Assembly: GCF_016741815.1 (NCBI RefSeq)
Contig: NZ_JAERRJ010000003.1
Location: 434,001 to 498,000 of the forward strand
Direction: 5' to 3'
Source: Nocardia acididurans
GTDB lineage: Bacteria > Actinomycetota > Actinomycetes > Mycobacteriales > Mycobacteriaceae
Length of the DNA: 64,000 nucleotides
The translations under genes were made by a program, and so were the position numbers. Positions 8,766 to 19,750 of this stretch are shown piece by piece. Position 1 is the stretch's first letter; each line of letters opens with the position of its first letter. The notes below the pieces were generated by a model. That model did no database searches. It saw only the letters and a program-made list of their open reading frames with translations, and was not told the origin of the DNA.

Positions 8766-10993
8766 CCGGATTTCCGCAGCTGCTGTGCGGTTGGGCGATG
8801 GTGAATCTGGAGTCCTCCGGTGCGGGCGTGGGCGTGGTCGCACGCTCGGCCGACTGGCCCGCGCATCTGGGATCCACTGTGCGCGAGATGGGTTCGCTGG
8901 TCACCCTGCCCGGCGAGGAGCCACCGGATTCACCCGAGCTGTTCGCGCTGGAGTTCCAGCTGGTGGGCGGGCTCGCGCTGGCGGGGCTCAAGACGCCGTC
9001 CAACGCCCGGCCGGGAACCTGCGTCACGCATCTGGTGGCGGGGGAAGCCGGTGTGCTGGACGGGGTTTCGACGCTGACCCTGTACGACTCGGGCGGGTTC
9101 GTCAGCACGCTGAACGGATCCATCTCGCCGACCGACCAGTGGGAGGCGGCCGCGGTCGCCAGCGAGGAGAGCTCCTGCCGCGCTGCGGCTTCCACGATGC
9201 TCGACGAGCCCTGGCTGCCGGTGCTGATCGCCGCGGTGCTGGCCCGGCTGGCCGGGCAGGGTCCGACGGTGGCGCTGCATGTCGGCACGGCGGCCGAGGC
9301 CGTGTCCATGCTGCGCGCACTGTACGGCATGCTGCCCCGGAAACCGTTGCGCGAGTTGACCTTCTCCACCTTCGCCGAGCACACCGCAGCCCAGCCCGCG
9401 ATCGTCGCGGTGGTGGCGGGCAACGGTATCGGTGTGTCGGCGGAGCGGGTGCGGATCGGGCGCGACAGCAGCGCCGACGGACGCACCGACACCTTCTCCA
9501 GTATGGGCCGCGAGATCGTTCGGCATCGGCGGGCAGGCGTCTGCCCGCCGGAATCCCTTGCGACCGTGCACGATATCTATCAGTGGTGCTATCAGCGCCA
9601 TCTGCGCACCCTCGAACCCGCGGCGCTGGACGAGGAACAGCTGGCCACGGTCCTCACCGATCCGGAGCTGACGGCGGACTGGTTCACCGACCCCGGCGTG
9701 GCCCGCCGCGCCATCCGGCTGGCGCTGGACAACCCCGCGGTGGCGAAGGCGCTCGCCGGGCTCGATCATCGCCGGAATATGCGCTCCGCCTTCGAGAAAG
9801 CGCTCGTCGGCCATGTGCGGACCGGCGGCCGCGAACGCACCCGCGCGGCGCAGCTGGCCGGTGAGCTGGGTATCGACATCAGTGAACAGGTGGAGGCCTC
9901 GGCGTGGCAGCGGCTCGACGGCAGCACGCTGACCGCCGACGACGCGCAGACGGTATGGCCGCGCCTGCAACACACCTGGACCTCGGGCGGCAGATCACAG
10001 CGCGACCAGGTCCTGCGGCGGATCGAGAAGCACCGGGCGCTACGGGAATTCGCGCTCGCGTCGAAGGATCGCGCGCTGGCGTACGAGGCGGTGCGCGCCG
10101 AGGTCTGTGATCCGGCCGTGCACGCCGGGAGCAGTCAGCTGCTGCTGCACGCGCTGTACACGCAGCTGGAGATCGTCGCCCAGCTCACCGTGAACGTCTC
10201 GGCCACCAGCCGGGACCGCTATATCCTCGAGCAGATCCTGAGCTGCGCGCCCGACGACCGGCTGCCCGATCTGATCGCCGCCTGCGCGCGCTACCCCGGG
10301 GCCGACGCCATCGAGATCATGCGTGCGATCACGCTGGTGCGCGCGGAGCCCGCCGAGATCGTGGCGGCGCTGCGGCCCGGCTGGACCGCGTTGCGCACCT
10401 TCCTGGATCTGCCCGAGACGATCACGCCGCTGGTGATCCTGGACGCCACCGCCGAGGAACGCCTGGTGGGCAAGGACGGCCGGCGCGGCCTCCCGTCACC
10501 GCTGGATCTGATCCGCCGCCGCCCGCAGGCCGAATGGCACGAGTCGGAGATCGTGCACATGTTCAGCGCCGCCGATCACGACCGCATGATCGAGGACTGC
10601 TACGAGATCCTGCGCGCCGCAATCGATTCCGATATCGGCCTGGTCGCGGACTGCATGGCCGAACGCTCCCGCACCGCGACCGGCGCCTCGGTGCTGGCCC
10701 GCGCCATGGCCAGCGCCGGCCGCGAACGGCTGCCCGCGCTCATCGCCGCCGTGGCCCGGCACCCCGATGTGGACGCCTATACCCTGCTGCACGCCGCGGG
10801 CACCCTGCGCCTGGATCCCGAGGAACAGGTCGCGATCCTGGAACGCGGCTGGCGCTCCCTGCGCCTGCGCCTGGACCTGCCCCACCGCATCGCGACCCTG
10901 CTGGTGCTGGAAGCCCCCGGCCTGGGCACCCTCCCCCGTCACATCGGCCAGGAGGCCCGAGAACCCCAGCGCCGCAACCTTTTCCGTCGCTGA
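8762..10993 (+). CDS. GTPase-associated protein 1 (GAP1)-like protein
   Basis: 743 residues. The N-terminus (FPQLLCGWAMVNLE, later STFAEHTAAQPAIV) has the look of the GAP1 N-terminal domain, a presumed protein-binding module found beside P-loop GTPases. The remaining 450 residues are helical and repetitive. Two similar blocks (PDDRLPDLIAACARYPGADA and GRERLPALIAAVARHPDVDA) show an internal duplication. There are no membrane segments. The start overlaps the GTPase-like gene by four bases, so the two are made together. The role is probably regulation of, or scaffolding for, the GTPase. The family call rests on pattern and context and needs a profile search. Confidence 0.7.
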   Translation: MTGFPQLLCGWAMVNLESSGAGVGVVARSADWPAHLGSTVREMGSLVTLPGEEPPDSPELFALEFQLVGGLALAGLKTPSNARPGTCVTHLVAGEAGVLDGVSTLTLYDSGGFVSTLNGSISPTDQWEAAAVASEESSCRAAASTMLDEPWLPVLIAAVLARLAGQGPTVALHVGTAAEAVSMLRALYGMLPRKPLRELTFSTFAEHTAAQPAIVAVVAGNGIGVSAERVRIGRDSSADGRTDTFSSMGREIVRHRRAGVCPPESLATVHDIYQWCYQRHLRTLEPAALDEEQLATVLTDPELTADWFTDPGVARRAIRLALDNPAVAKALAGLDHRRNMRSAFEKALVGHVRTGGRERTRAAQLAGELGIDISEQVEASAWQRLDGSTLTADDAQTVWPRLQHTWTSGGRSQRDQVLRRIEKHRALREFALASKDRALAYEAVRAEVCDPAVHAGSSQLLLHALYTQLEIVAQLTVNVSATSRDRYILEQILSCAPDDRLPDLIAACARYPGADAIEIMRAITLVRAEPAEIVAALRPGWTALRTFLDLPETITPLVILDATAEERLVGKDGRRGLPSPLDLIRRRPQAEWHESEIVHMFSAADHDRMIEDCYEILRAAIDSDIGLVADCMAERSRTATGASVLARAMASAGRERLPALIAAVARHPDVDAYTLLHAAGTLRLDPEEQVAILERGWRSLRLRLDLPHRIATLLVLEAPGLGTLPRHIGQEAREPQRRNLFRR

Positions 10994-10999
10994 GCACGC

Positions 11000-12494
11000 T
11001 CACGCCTGGACGCGGCCGGTGCGGCGGCCGCGCCTGCGCGCCCCGTGCAGCAGCAGCGGCGTGATCGGCCCGTCGTATCCGGCGGCGATCAACTCCACCG
11101 TGGCGGTGAACTTCGCGACGAAGCGTTCGGCGGTGGCCCGGTCGAACAGCGCTGTCGGATAGACGAACAGGCCGTCGATGCCGACCGGCGCGCCGGTGTG
11201 GTCGTAGCGCTCGGTGAGGCCGATCTCCAGGTCGTGTTTGGCCCGCACCACCCCGGTCGGCACCTGTGTCACCGAAAAGTCGCTGCTGCCAAAGGCTTCC
11301 GGATCCGCAGCAGCGGCGCGCTGCAGGATCAGGGTCGCCTGGAACAGCGGGTGCCGCGCATCCTGCGGCAGGCAGCGCTGCAGCCGCGGATTGGAGGTGT
11401 CCGGATTCGCGAAGGCCGCCAGCGTCACCCGGCGCACCTGCTCGAGCAGTTCGTCCATATCGGCGGCGCGATCGAGCCGCACGCGCAGCAGCACATCGTC
11501 GGCCAGATTGCCCACCAGATCGGCGAGCAGCGGATCGACGCGCCCCGAAACAGCCGTTGCCACAGTCACATCCGGGCACGCGGCGAAGGCGGCCACACTC
11601 AGCGCGAAGGCCGCCTGCAACACCATGAGCAGGCTCGCGCCCGATCGACGGGCGCGGGTCAGCAGATCGGCGTGCAGGTGCGCGGCCACGGCCAGCGGCA
11701 CGGCGTCGCCGTCGGCGTTCGCACGCACCGGCCGGGGCCGATCGAAGGGCAGGTGCAGCGGCGCGGGACGGCCGACGAGATTGTTGGCCCAGAACCGGAG
11801 CTGTGTGCTGGCCCGGCTGTACGGGTCCCCGAAGTCGCCCAGGTACTCGTGCTTCCACAGCGTGTAGTCGATGTAGTCCACCGGCAACGGCGACCACACC
11901 GGCGCCTGCCCGGCGACCCGTGCCGTGTACGCGGTCAGGAAATCCCGCATGAAACGGACCGAACGAACTGCCGTCCATGGCGATGTGGTGAACGACCAGC
12001 GCCAGCACCACATCCTGCCGTCCCAGCCGGAACAGCCGCGCCTGGATGGGCAGTTCGGTGGCCAGATCGAAACCCCAGGCGCAGAAGTCGGCGAGGCGCT
12101 GGGCCAACTCCCCGGTGCGGGTGTCCACCACGGGCAGTTCCACCCGTGCGACATCGGCGTCCACCACCACCTGGATCGGCCCGTGCGCGGTGGCCGGATA
12201 GCAGGTGCGCAGTGGAACATGCCGTCGCACAACATCATCGATCGCCGCGGCCATCGCGGAAGTGTTCACGGCCGCGTCACGAATGCGATACGCGCTAGCT
12301 ACATTCCAGTCAGCCGCGAATCCGTCCCGCGCCGCGTGCCACATTCGCTCCTGCGCGGGCGCCAGCGGTATTCGGGCCGATCGCGGCATTCGCCGCAGCG
12401 GGCGCGGATCCGAGACGATCCGTAGAAACTCTTCCTGGTCAGAGACCTGACGACGAACCCCCCGGCCGGCCCGAGCAGAAACGGGAACCGCCAT
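11000..12494 (-). pseudogene. NRPS-like condensation-domain protein, frameshifted
   Basis: The start at 12494 has a ribosome site (AAAGGA) and opens with MAVPVSARAGRG. The first frame carries condensation-domain sequence (PLAPAQERMWHAARD, then HHIAMDG, the catalytic HHxxxDG). At 11952-11954 a run of three A (+ strand) shifts the frame. Removing one base joins DGSSFGP directly to FMRDFLTAYTARVAG in the other frame, which continues as good condensation sequence to the stop at 11000. Restored length would be 497 residues, right for a free-standing condensation protein. No adenylation or carrier domain is nearby. Either the gene is inactive or the sequence has a homopolymer error. Confidence 0.8.
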
Positions 12495-12631
12495 GGCTGC
12501 TGTCCTTTCAGCTGCCGAGCGAATCCCGAACCGCCGCCCAAAGATCCGGCAGCACTGCGGGGCGACAGCGCGCAAGACGGTAGCAAAGAAACGGCTATTA
12601 GGGTGGGCCAGGATCGAGAGCAGAATCACGA

Positions 12632-12668
12632 ACGGCCCCCACTCGCATCCCGGGCGAGTGGGGGCCGT
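12632..12668 (-). terminator. Hairpin terminator after the P450 gene
   Basis: A perfect 15-bp stem (arms 12632-12646 and 12654-12668) with a 7-base loop lies 12 bases after the P450 stop. It has no clear U-tract. Confidence 0.75.
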
Positions 12669-12680
12669 CGAGCGTTCGGG

Positions 12681-13859
12681 TCAGCGCAGCGTGACCGTGG
12701 TGGGCAGGCTGGCGAAACCGCGATTGTTGGAGGAGTGGATGCGGCGCAGGCCGTCCGGATCGATCTCGAAGTCCGCCACCGCGGCCGCGACCTCCTGCAG
12801 CGCGACGCGCAGTTCCAGCAGCGCCAGATTCGAGCCGAGGCAGTGGTGGCGACCGCTGCCGAAGACCAGGGAGGCGCCGGTGTCGCGATCCATATCGAAG
12901 GTGTCCGGATTCTCGAACACCTCCGGATCCCGGTTGGCCGAACCGGTGAGCAGCAGGATGCGGGCGTCGGCGGGAATCGTCACGCCGTGCAGTTCGACCG
13001 CCTCGGTGGTGCTGCGCAACTGGGTCTGGGTGGCCGGATCCCAGCGCATGGCCTCGGCGATCCAGTCGTCCACCCGGCCGTCCAGGGCGAGCCGGCGCTG
13101 ATCCGGATGCAGCGCCGCCGCGTGCCAGGCATTGCCGAAGGTCAGCATATTGGTTTCGATGCCCGCGCCGACCAGCAGAATCAGCACGCCCACGATCTCC
13201 TCGGGGGTGAGCCGGTCCGCGCCCTCGGACGCGCCGAGCAGCCCGGAGAGCAGATCGTCCTGCGGGCGCTGCGCGCGCTCGATGGTCAGTTCGGTGTAGT
13301 AGCCGACCAGCGCCCCGATGGCGGCCATGGCCTCGGGCCGCAGATCGGTGGACTCCTCCTCGGTGTACATGATCTCCATGCCGAGCTTGCGCAGCATCTC
13401 CCGATCGGACTCGGGCACGCCGACCAGTTCCGAGATCACGTCGGTCGGGAACGGCCCCGCGAAATCGGTCATGAGATCGAAGCTGCCACGCTCCAGCAAC
13501 GGCGTCAGCAGCCCGCGGGCGATCTCCCGCAGGCGCGGCTCGAGCGCCTGCACGCGCCGGGCCGTGAACGCCTTGGTGACCAGCCCGCGCAGCCGCGTGT
13601 GCTTGGGCGGATCCATGGCCACGAAGGAGAAGAACCGCTCGGCCTGCGGACCCCAGAAGGCCGGCTCCATGCGAATGCCGTTCACGCTGGAGAAACGCTC
13701 GGAATCGCGCAGGGCGGCCAGCACGTCGGCATGCCGGGACAGCGCCCAGAAGTCGTCGGCGTCGTTGCGGTAGACCGGGGCGTCGGCACGCAATCCGGCA
13801 TAGTAGGGATACGGATCGGCGTGCACGTCGAAGTCGTACGGGCTGTAGCGCAACTGCAT
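12681..13859 (-). CDS. Cytochrome P450
   Basis: 392 residues from the ATG at 13859, with GGAAGG upstream. The heme-thiolate motif is FGSGRHHCLG near residue 338. The I-helix reads LVGAGIETN, with glutamate-threonine in place of the commoner ET/DT pair positions, and the K-helix ExxR is EAMR. It is a soluble bacterial CYP of normal length, needing an external ferredoxin that is not encoded nearby. The substrate is unknown. Neighbours are the frameshifted condensation gene and a divergent methyltransferase, which hints at a small tailoring cluster for a secondary metabolite. Confidence 0.95.
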   Translation of the reverse strand: MQLRYSPYDFDVHADPYPYYAGLRADAPVYRNDADDFWALSRHADVLAALRDSERFSSVNGIRMEPAFWGPQAERFFSFVAMDPPKHTRLRGLVTKAFTARRVQALEPRLREIARGLLTPLLERGSFDLMTDFAGPFPTDVISELVGVPESDREMLRKLGMEIMYTEEESTDLRPEAMAAIGALVGYYTELTIERAQRPQDDLLSGLLGASEGADRLTPEEIVGVLILLVGAGIETNMLTFGNAWHAAALHPDQRRLALDGRVDDWIAEAMRWDPATQTQLRSTTEAVELHGVTIPADARILLLTGSANRDPEVFENPDTFDMDRDTGASLVFGSGRHHCLGSNLALLELRVALQEVAAAVADFEIDPDGLRRIHSSNNRGFASLPTTVTLR

Positions 13860-13955
13860 GAGAAGGGCCTTCCGGGTCGTAGCGGCCCCCGCCGCTACCG
13901 GTTCGCAACTCGGGCTGACATGATGCAACACTAGTCGAGAAGGATTGGGGGCGTT

Positions 13956-14780
13956 GTGAACTCGGAACCGACACCGGATTCGGCCGCAGCCCGGGTGGAT
14001 ACCACCAAACCGCATCCGGCCCGTCGTTACGACTATTGGCTCGGCGGTAAGGACAATTTCGAGGCCGACCGCGAGTCCGCGGACGCCGTCGCCGAGGCGT
14101 TTCCCACCGTCCGGCTGGCCGCGGTGGAGAACCGCAACTTCCTGCGCCGGGCCATCCGCTTCCTGACCGCCGAGGCCGGGATCCGGCAGTTCCTGGATAT
14201 CGGCACCGGCCTGCCGACCGCCGGGAATGTGCACGAGATCGCGCAGGGCATCGCACCCGAATCCCGCATCGTCTACGTGGACAACGATCCGATCGTGCTG
14301 GTGCACGCCCGCGACCTGCTCAACAGCTCCCCGCAGGGCGCGACCACCTACCTGGACGCCGACCTGCGCGATCCGCAGCGCATCCTCACCCATCCGGATC
14401 TGCTGGCCACCCTGGATCTGTCGCGGCCGGTGGCGCTGATGCTGGTGGCCGTCCTGCACTTCATCACCGACGACCAGCGACCCTACGAGCTGGTGCGGCA
14501 GCTGTCGGACGCGCTGCCCTCCGGCAGCTACCTGGCCATGACCCACGCCACCAGCGACTACATCGACCCCGAGGATGTCGCGCGCACCGAGGAGTCCAAT
14601 CGGCGCAGCGGCATTCCGTTCCGGCTGCGGTCCAGCGCCGAATTCGCCCGCTTCTTCGAGGGGTTCGAGCTGGTGGCCCCCGGCATCGCGCCGGTCACCG
14701 CGTGGCGGCCGGAGGAGTGGCGGCCGCATCCGCGCGCCGAGGCCGTCTCCATGCTCGGCGCGCTGGCCCGCATTCCTTGA
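13956..14780 (+). CDS. SAM-dependent methyltransferase, DUF574/Methyltransf_19 family
   Basis: 274 residues from a GTG start. The opening motif PHPARRYDYWLGGKDNFEADR is the hallmark of this actinobacterial family. The SAM-binding loop is FLDIGTGLPTAGNVH, followed by VYVDNDPIVLVHA. These proteins are numerous in Nocardia, Mycobacterium and Streptomyces genomes, and very few substrates are known. It is transcribed divergently from the P450 gene with about 95 bases between the starts, so the two may share a control region. Confidence 0.9.
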   Translation: MNSEPTPDSAAARVDTTKPHPARRYDYWLGGKDNFEADRESADAVAEAFPTVRLAAVENRNFLRRAIRFLTAEAGIRQFLDIGTGLPTAGNVHEIAQGIAPESRIVYVDNDPIVLVHARDLLNSSPQGATTYLDADLRDPQRILTHPDLLATLDLSRPVALMLVAVLHFITDDQRPYELVRQLSDALPSGSYLAMTHATSDYIDPEDVARTEESNRRSGIPFRLRSSAEFARFFEGFELVAPGIAPVTAWRPEEWRPHPRAEAVSMLGALARIP

Positions 14781-14793
14781 GCGCGCGGGTGAC

Positions 14794-15231
14794 TCAGAGC
14801 GATCCGACGTCCTTGAGCACCCGCCGGGCCTGCGCGAACAGCATGCCCACATTCACCTGCTTGCGGCAGACGACCACGATCACCACATCGTCCCGGCTCT
14901 CGGTGCGGATGAACAGGTGCGACAGATTGTCGCTGTTCACCAGAATTTCCTGGAAGTAGTGCCGGTCGATGCGAATTCCGCGGCGCTCCTTCCAGATGTC
15001 CTCGATCATCACGACATTGCGGCCCTGGAAAAGATCGAGGGTGGCCGCGGCGAGCAGATCGAGCACCTCCTGCGGATGATTGTCGACGGTTTCGACCGCC
15101 AGCAGCATTCCGGTCGTCATATCGATCGCACCCGCGGCTATGCATTCCGGCACCTCGGAACGCAGCACTTTCACCAGGGTTCCGATTCGTTCGGACAGGC
15201 TCCCCGTGGCTTTCTGGTTCGAAGTATTCAT
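14794..15231 (-). CDS. Roadblock/LC7-domain protein (MglB-like)
   Basis: 145 residues from the ATG at 15231, with AGAAAGGA six bases upstream. The alternating hydrophobic pattern, CIAAGAIDMTTGMLLAVE and later VVIVVVCRKQVNVGMLF, matches the roadblock/LC7 fold. In bacteria this fold regulates small Ras-like GTPases, as MglB does for MglA and as in the conservons of Streptomyces. The start overlaps the preceding stop by ATGA (15228-15231). No small GTPase or DUF742 gene lies beside it, so this pair is a reduced version of such modules. Confidence 0.85.
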   Translation of the reverse strand: MNTSNQKATGSLSERIGTLVKVLRSEVPECIAAGAIDMTTGMLLAVETVDNHPQEVLDLLAAATLDLFQGRNVVMIEDIWKERRGIRIDRHYFQEILVNSDNLSHLFIRTESRDDVVIVVVCRKQVNVGMLFAQARRVLKDVGSL

Positions 15232-16058
15232 GACGTCCTTTCTGGTTTCCGCACAGTGAGTGGCCGTTGCAATCCGCGCACCGCCTGGGGCGGACGCGGC
15301 GGGAGTGTGTCGTTGATGCCACTGGCCCCGCGGCGACGGCGCGGCAGCATCGAACGAGCACTCCCGCCGCGCACGGGCTGCACATCCGGTTCGCGCTCGG
15401 CGGGACCGATGATCAGCAACCCGCTGTCGAGCATCCGCACGACATCGACGGTGACCGCGTACAGGGCGCGGCACAGCAGCATGGCGATGTCACGGCAGCT
15501 GCGACGGCCGTTGACCCACAGCAGAATCGGCTGCCACTGCCCGGTGTCCGGACTGCTCAGCAGCAGTCGCCCGGAGTCGGTGAGCAGCAGGTGATTGCGA
15601 TGCGGGGACACCCGGCCGTGCGCGAGCGCGCGCAGCCGGCGATCGGTTTCCAGCAGCAGCCAGCCCGGGTCCACGCCGGGCACGGGCGGGACCGGACTGT
15701 CCACTACCGGCGGGCCGGAAGGGCTGTCCTGCCAGCGGCAGGCGCCGATCCAGCCCGACGTGATGGCGAACGCGCCGTCGAGGGCGGCCATCATGGCCAC
15801 CAGGCGCAGATCCGCCAGGCCCGAGGAGGTGCGGCCGGGGCGCGCCAGCAGTTCCCGGACACCGGGGGCTCCGGGTGATTCGACGGTGACGACGAGACCG
15901 TTCGCGATATGGATGTCACCACCGGGTTCGCCGGTTACCCGCAGTATGCCGGTGCGGGCGTCGGCGGCGGCCTGCGCCAATTCCTGGACCAATTCGCGGG
16001 CCGATTCCCGGCCGAGTACCGGCAATCGCCCCGGATCCGCGATGGGCCCCGTTGTCAT
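15228..16058 (-). CDS. PATAN/DUF4388-like protein coupled to roadblock protein
   Basis: 276 residues with GGGAG eight bases before the ATG. The segment TGILRVTGEPGGDIHIANG followed by LVVTVESPGAPG resembles the DUF4388 (PATAN) module, in which a short beta-rich repeat binds signalling proteins. The middle contains a second beta-rich part (HLLLTDSGRLLL) and a winged-helix-like stretch near residues 190-235. The C-terminus is arginine/proline-rich and probably disordered. It is co-translated with the roadblock gene, and the pair plausibly acts as a membrane-free signalling complex. The exact family is uncertain. Confidence 0.6.
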   Translation of the reverse strand: MTTGPIADPGRLPVLGRESARELVQELAQAAADARTGILRVTGEPGGDIHIANGLVVTVESPGAPGVRELLARPGRTSSGLADLRLVAMMAALDGAFAITSGWIGACRWQDSPSGPPVVDSPVPPVPGVDPGWLLLETDRRLRALAHGRVSPHRNHLLLTDSGRLLLSSPDTGQWQPILLWVNGRRSCRDIAMLLCRALYAVTVDVVRMLDSGLLIIGPAEREPDVQPVRGGSARSMLPRRRRGASGINDTLPPRPPQAVRGLQRPLTVRKPERTS

Positions 16059-16254
16059 GCTCGAACTCCCGTGGAAATCAGCAAGCCGTGAAATTGCTGA
16101 ATATCCTGACAGCCCTGAGGTTTTGGAGCAACGGATTCCGGCGAAATAGGGGTATATGAGGGTTTACAGCGGTTTGCTGAAATAGCCTGTACAGCAAATG
16201 AATACCGTACGGTCAAACCAATTCACGGCGAATTCGGCTGATGCGCACTATCCT

Positions 16255-17340
16255 TCAGCGGTCCCGATGGACCGCGCATTCGGCCAGCTCCAGCAGGTCG
16301 TGCGCATGGCGGTAGCCCGCCACCGCGGACTTCGCGGCACGCAGGTGCCGCAGGGATTCGGCCTGCGCCCAGCGCTTTCCACCGGCGCGGGCGATGAGAT
16401 CCGCGGCGCGGGCGGCCGACGGCGCGTCGAGAGGCGTGTCGGCGGCGTACAACTCGGCCAGCTCCCGGCTCGCGGGCGAGGACGACTCGAGCGCCATCAC
16501 CACCGGCAGGCTGCGTTTGCGGCGCAGCAGATCGTTGCCGACTGGCTTGCCCGTCCGCGCCGGATCACCCCAGATACCCATGACATCGTCCACCAGCTGG
16601 AAGGCGATACCCAGTTCACGACCGAAGCGGTCCAGGGTGTCGATCATCTCCGGCGCCGCCTGCGCGCACAGCGCGCCCAGCGCGCACGCACAGCCCAGCA
16701 GCGCACTTCCCTTGTGCCGCAGGGTTTCCAGGCACTGATCCACGGAGACGTAGGGCTGCGTCTCGTAGGCGCAGTCGTGCTGCTGACCCAGGCACAGCTC
16801 GATGACGGCCTCCTCGAGCCGCGCGATGCCCAGCAGCGCGGCGGCCGGAGCGTCCGCGAGAGTCCACACCGCCAGCCCGTGCAGCGCGTCCCCCACCAGG
16901 ACGGCGTTGTCGACGCCCCACACCCGCCAGACCGTCGGACGGCCGCGCCGTATCGGATCGCCGTCCATGACATCGTCGTGCACGAGGGTGAAGTTGTGCA
17001 CCAATTCGATTGCGGCAGCGGCATGTACGGCATCGACCGCGCGGCATCCGGCGGCCCGCGCGGCGGCCAGCACCAGGGCGGGACGCAGGCCCTTTCCGGA
17101 CTCGGAGACCGTGACCCGGCCGTCCGCGTCCCACCAGCCGAAGTGATATCCGGCCATGCGCCGCAGCTCGCCCGGCAGGTTGTCGACGGCGGCCCGCAGC
17201 AGGGGTCCGGTCGACTGCTGGGCGCGCGCCAGGATCCGGGCCGCCTCGGTGTACCCGAGCCCGTCCCGGCCACCGGATGACGCTCCCTCCCAAGGCATTT
17301 CCCTGCCGAACGCCGCATCGGCCGCTGTCGACGAACTCAT
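16255..17340 (-). CDS. Polyprenyl diphosphate synthase (FPP/GGPP-type)
   Basis: 361 residues. The first aspartate-rich motif is HDDVMDGD (122-126 for DDVMD). The second is shortened to QLVDDVMGIWGD. The chain-length region before the first motif (AAIELVHNFTLV) has mid-sized residues, which would suit farnesyl or geranylgeranyl products. The gene lies 26 bases downstream of the geosmin synthase on the same strand, so it most likely supplies farnesyl diphosphate to that enzyme. The arrangement is seen in other actinomycetes and supports one transcript from the geosmin promoter. Confidence 0.9.
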   Translation of the reverse strand: MSSSTAADAAFGREMPWEGASSGGRDGLGYTEAARILARAQQSTGPLLRAAVDNLPGELRRMAGYHFGWWDADGRVTVSESGKGLRPALVLAAARAAGCRAVDAVHAAAAIELVHNFTLVHDDVMDGDPIRRGRPTVWRVWGVDNAVLVGDALHGLAVWTLADAPAAALLGIARLEEAVIELCLGQQHDCAYETQPYVSVDQCLETLRHKGSALLGCACALGALCAQAAPEMIDTLDRFGRELGIAFQLVDDVMGIWGDPARTGKPVGNDLLRRKRSLPVVMALESSSPASRELAELYAADTPLDAPSAARAADLIARAGGKRWAQAESLRHLRAAKSAVAGYRHAHDLLELAECAVHRDR

Positions 17341-17366
17341 GCCTACCTCCAGGACTCGCGGACTCG

Positions 17367-19568
<2,202 letters not shown>

Positions 19569-19604
19569 CTAAACGAACCTGCGTCAAAACATCCAGTGCA
19601 ACAA

Positions 19605-19620
19605 GGTGATCCGGGTCACA
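19605..19620. promoter_or_regulatory. CRP-like palindrome upstream of geosmin synthase
   Basis: GGTGATCCGGGTCACA matches nine of the ten conserved positions of the Crp-family operator TGTGA-N6-TCACA. It lies 67 bases upstream of the geosmin synthase start and 131 bases upstream of the divergent glycosyltransferase. Function is inferred from motif and position only. Confidence 0.4.
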
Positions 19621-19750
19621 TTCATGGTAAATGGCGGTTAGCTGATCGCCAACACCCTTGATCGAACTCCGGTGCCGCCACGCATCCGAGATAGCCTGAC
19701 ATCCGGCCCCCGAGCGGCCGTGCGACTCGTGAAACCAGGAGGCTTCCACC

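Noticed and set aside
10740..12629. A single 629-codon minus-strand gene including the condensation N-terminus
   Set aside because: After the frameshift point its translation becomes Arg/Gly-rich nonsense, while the true condensation sequence continues in another frame.
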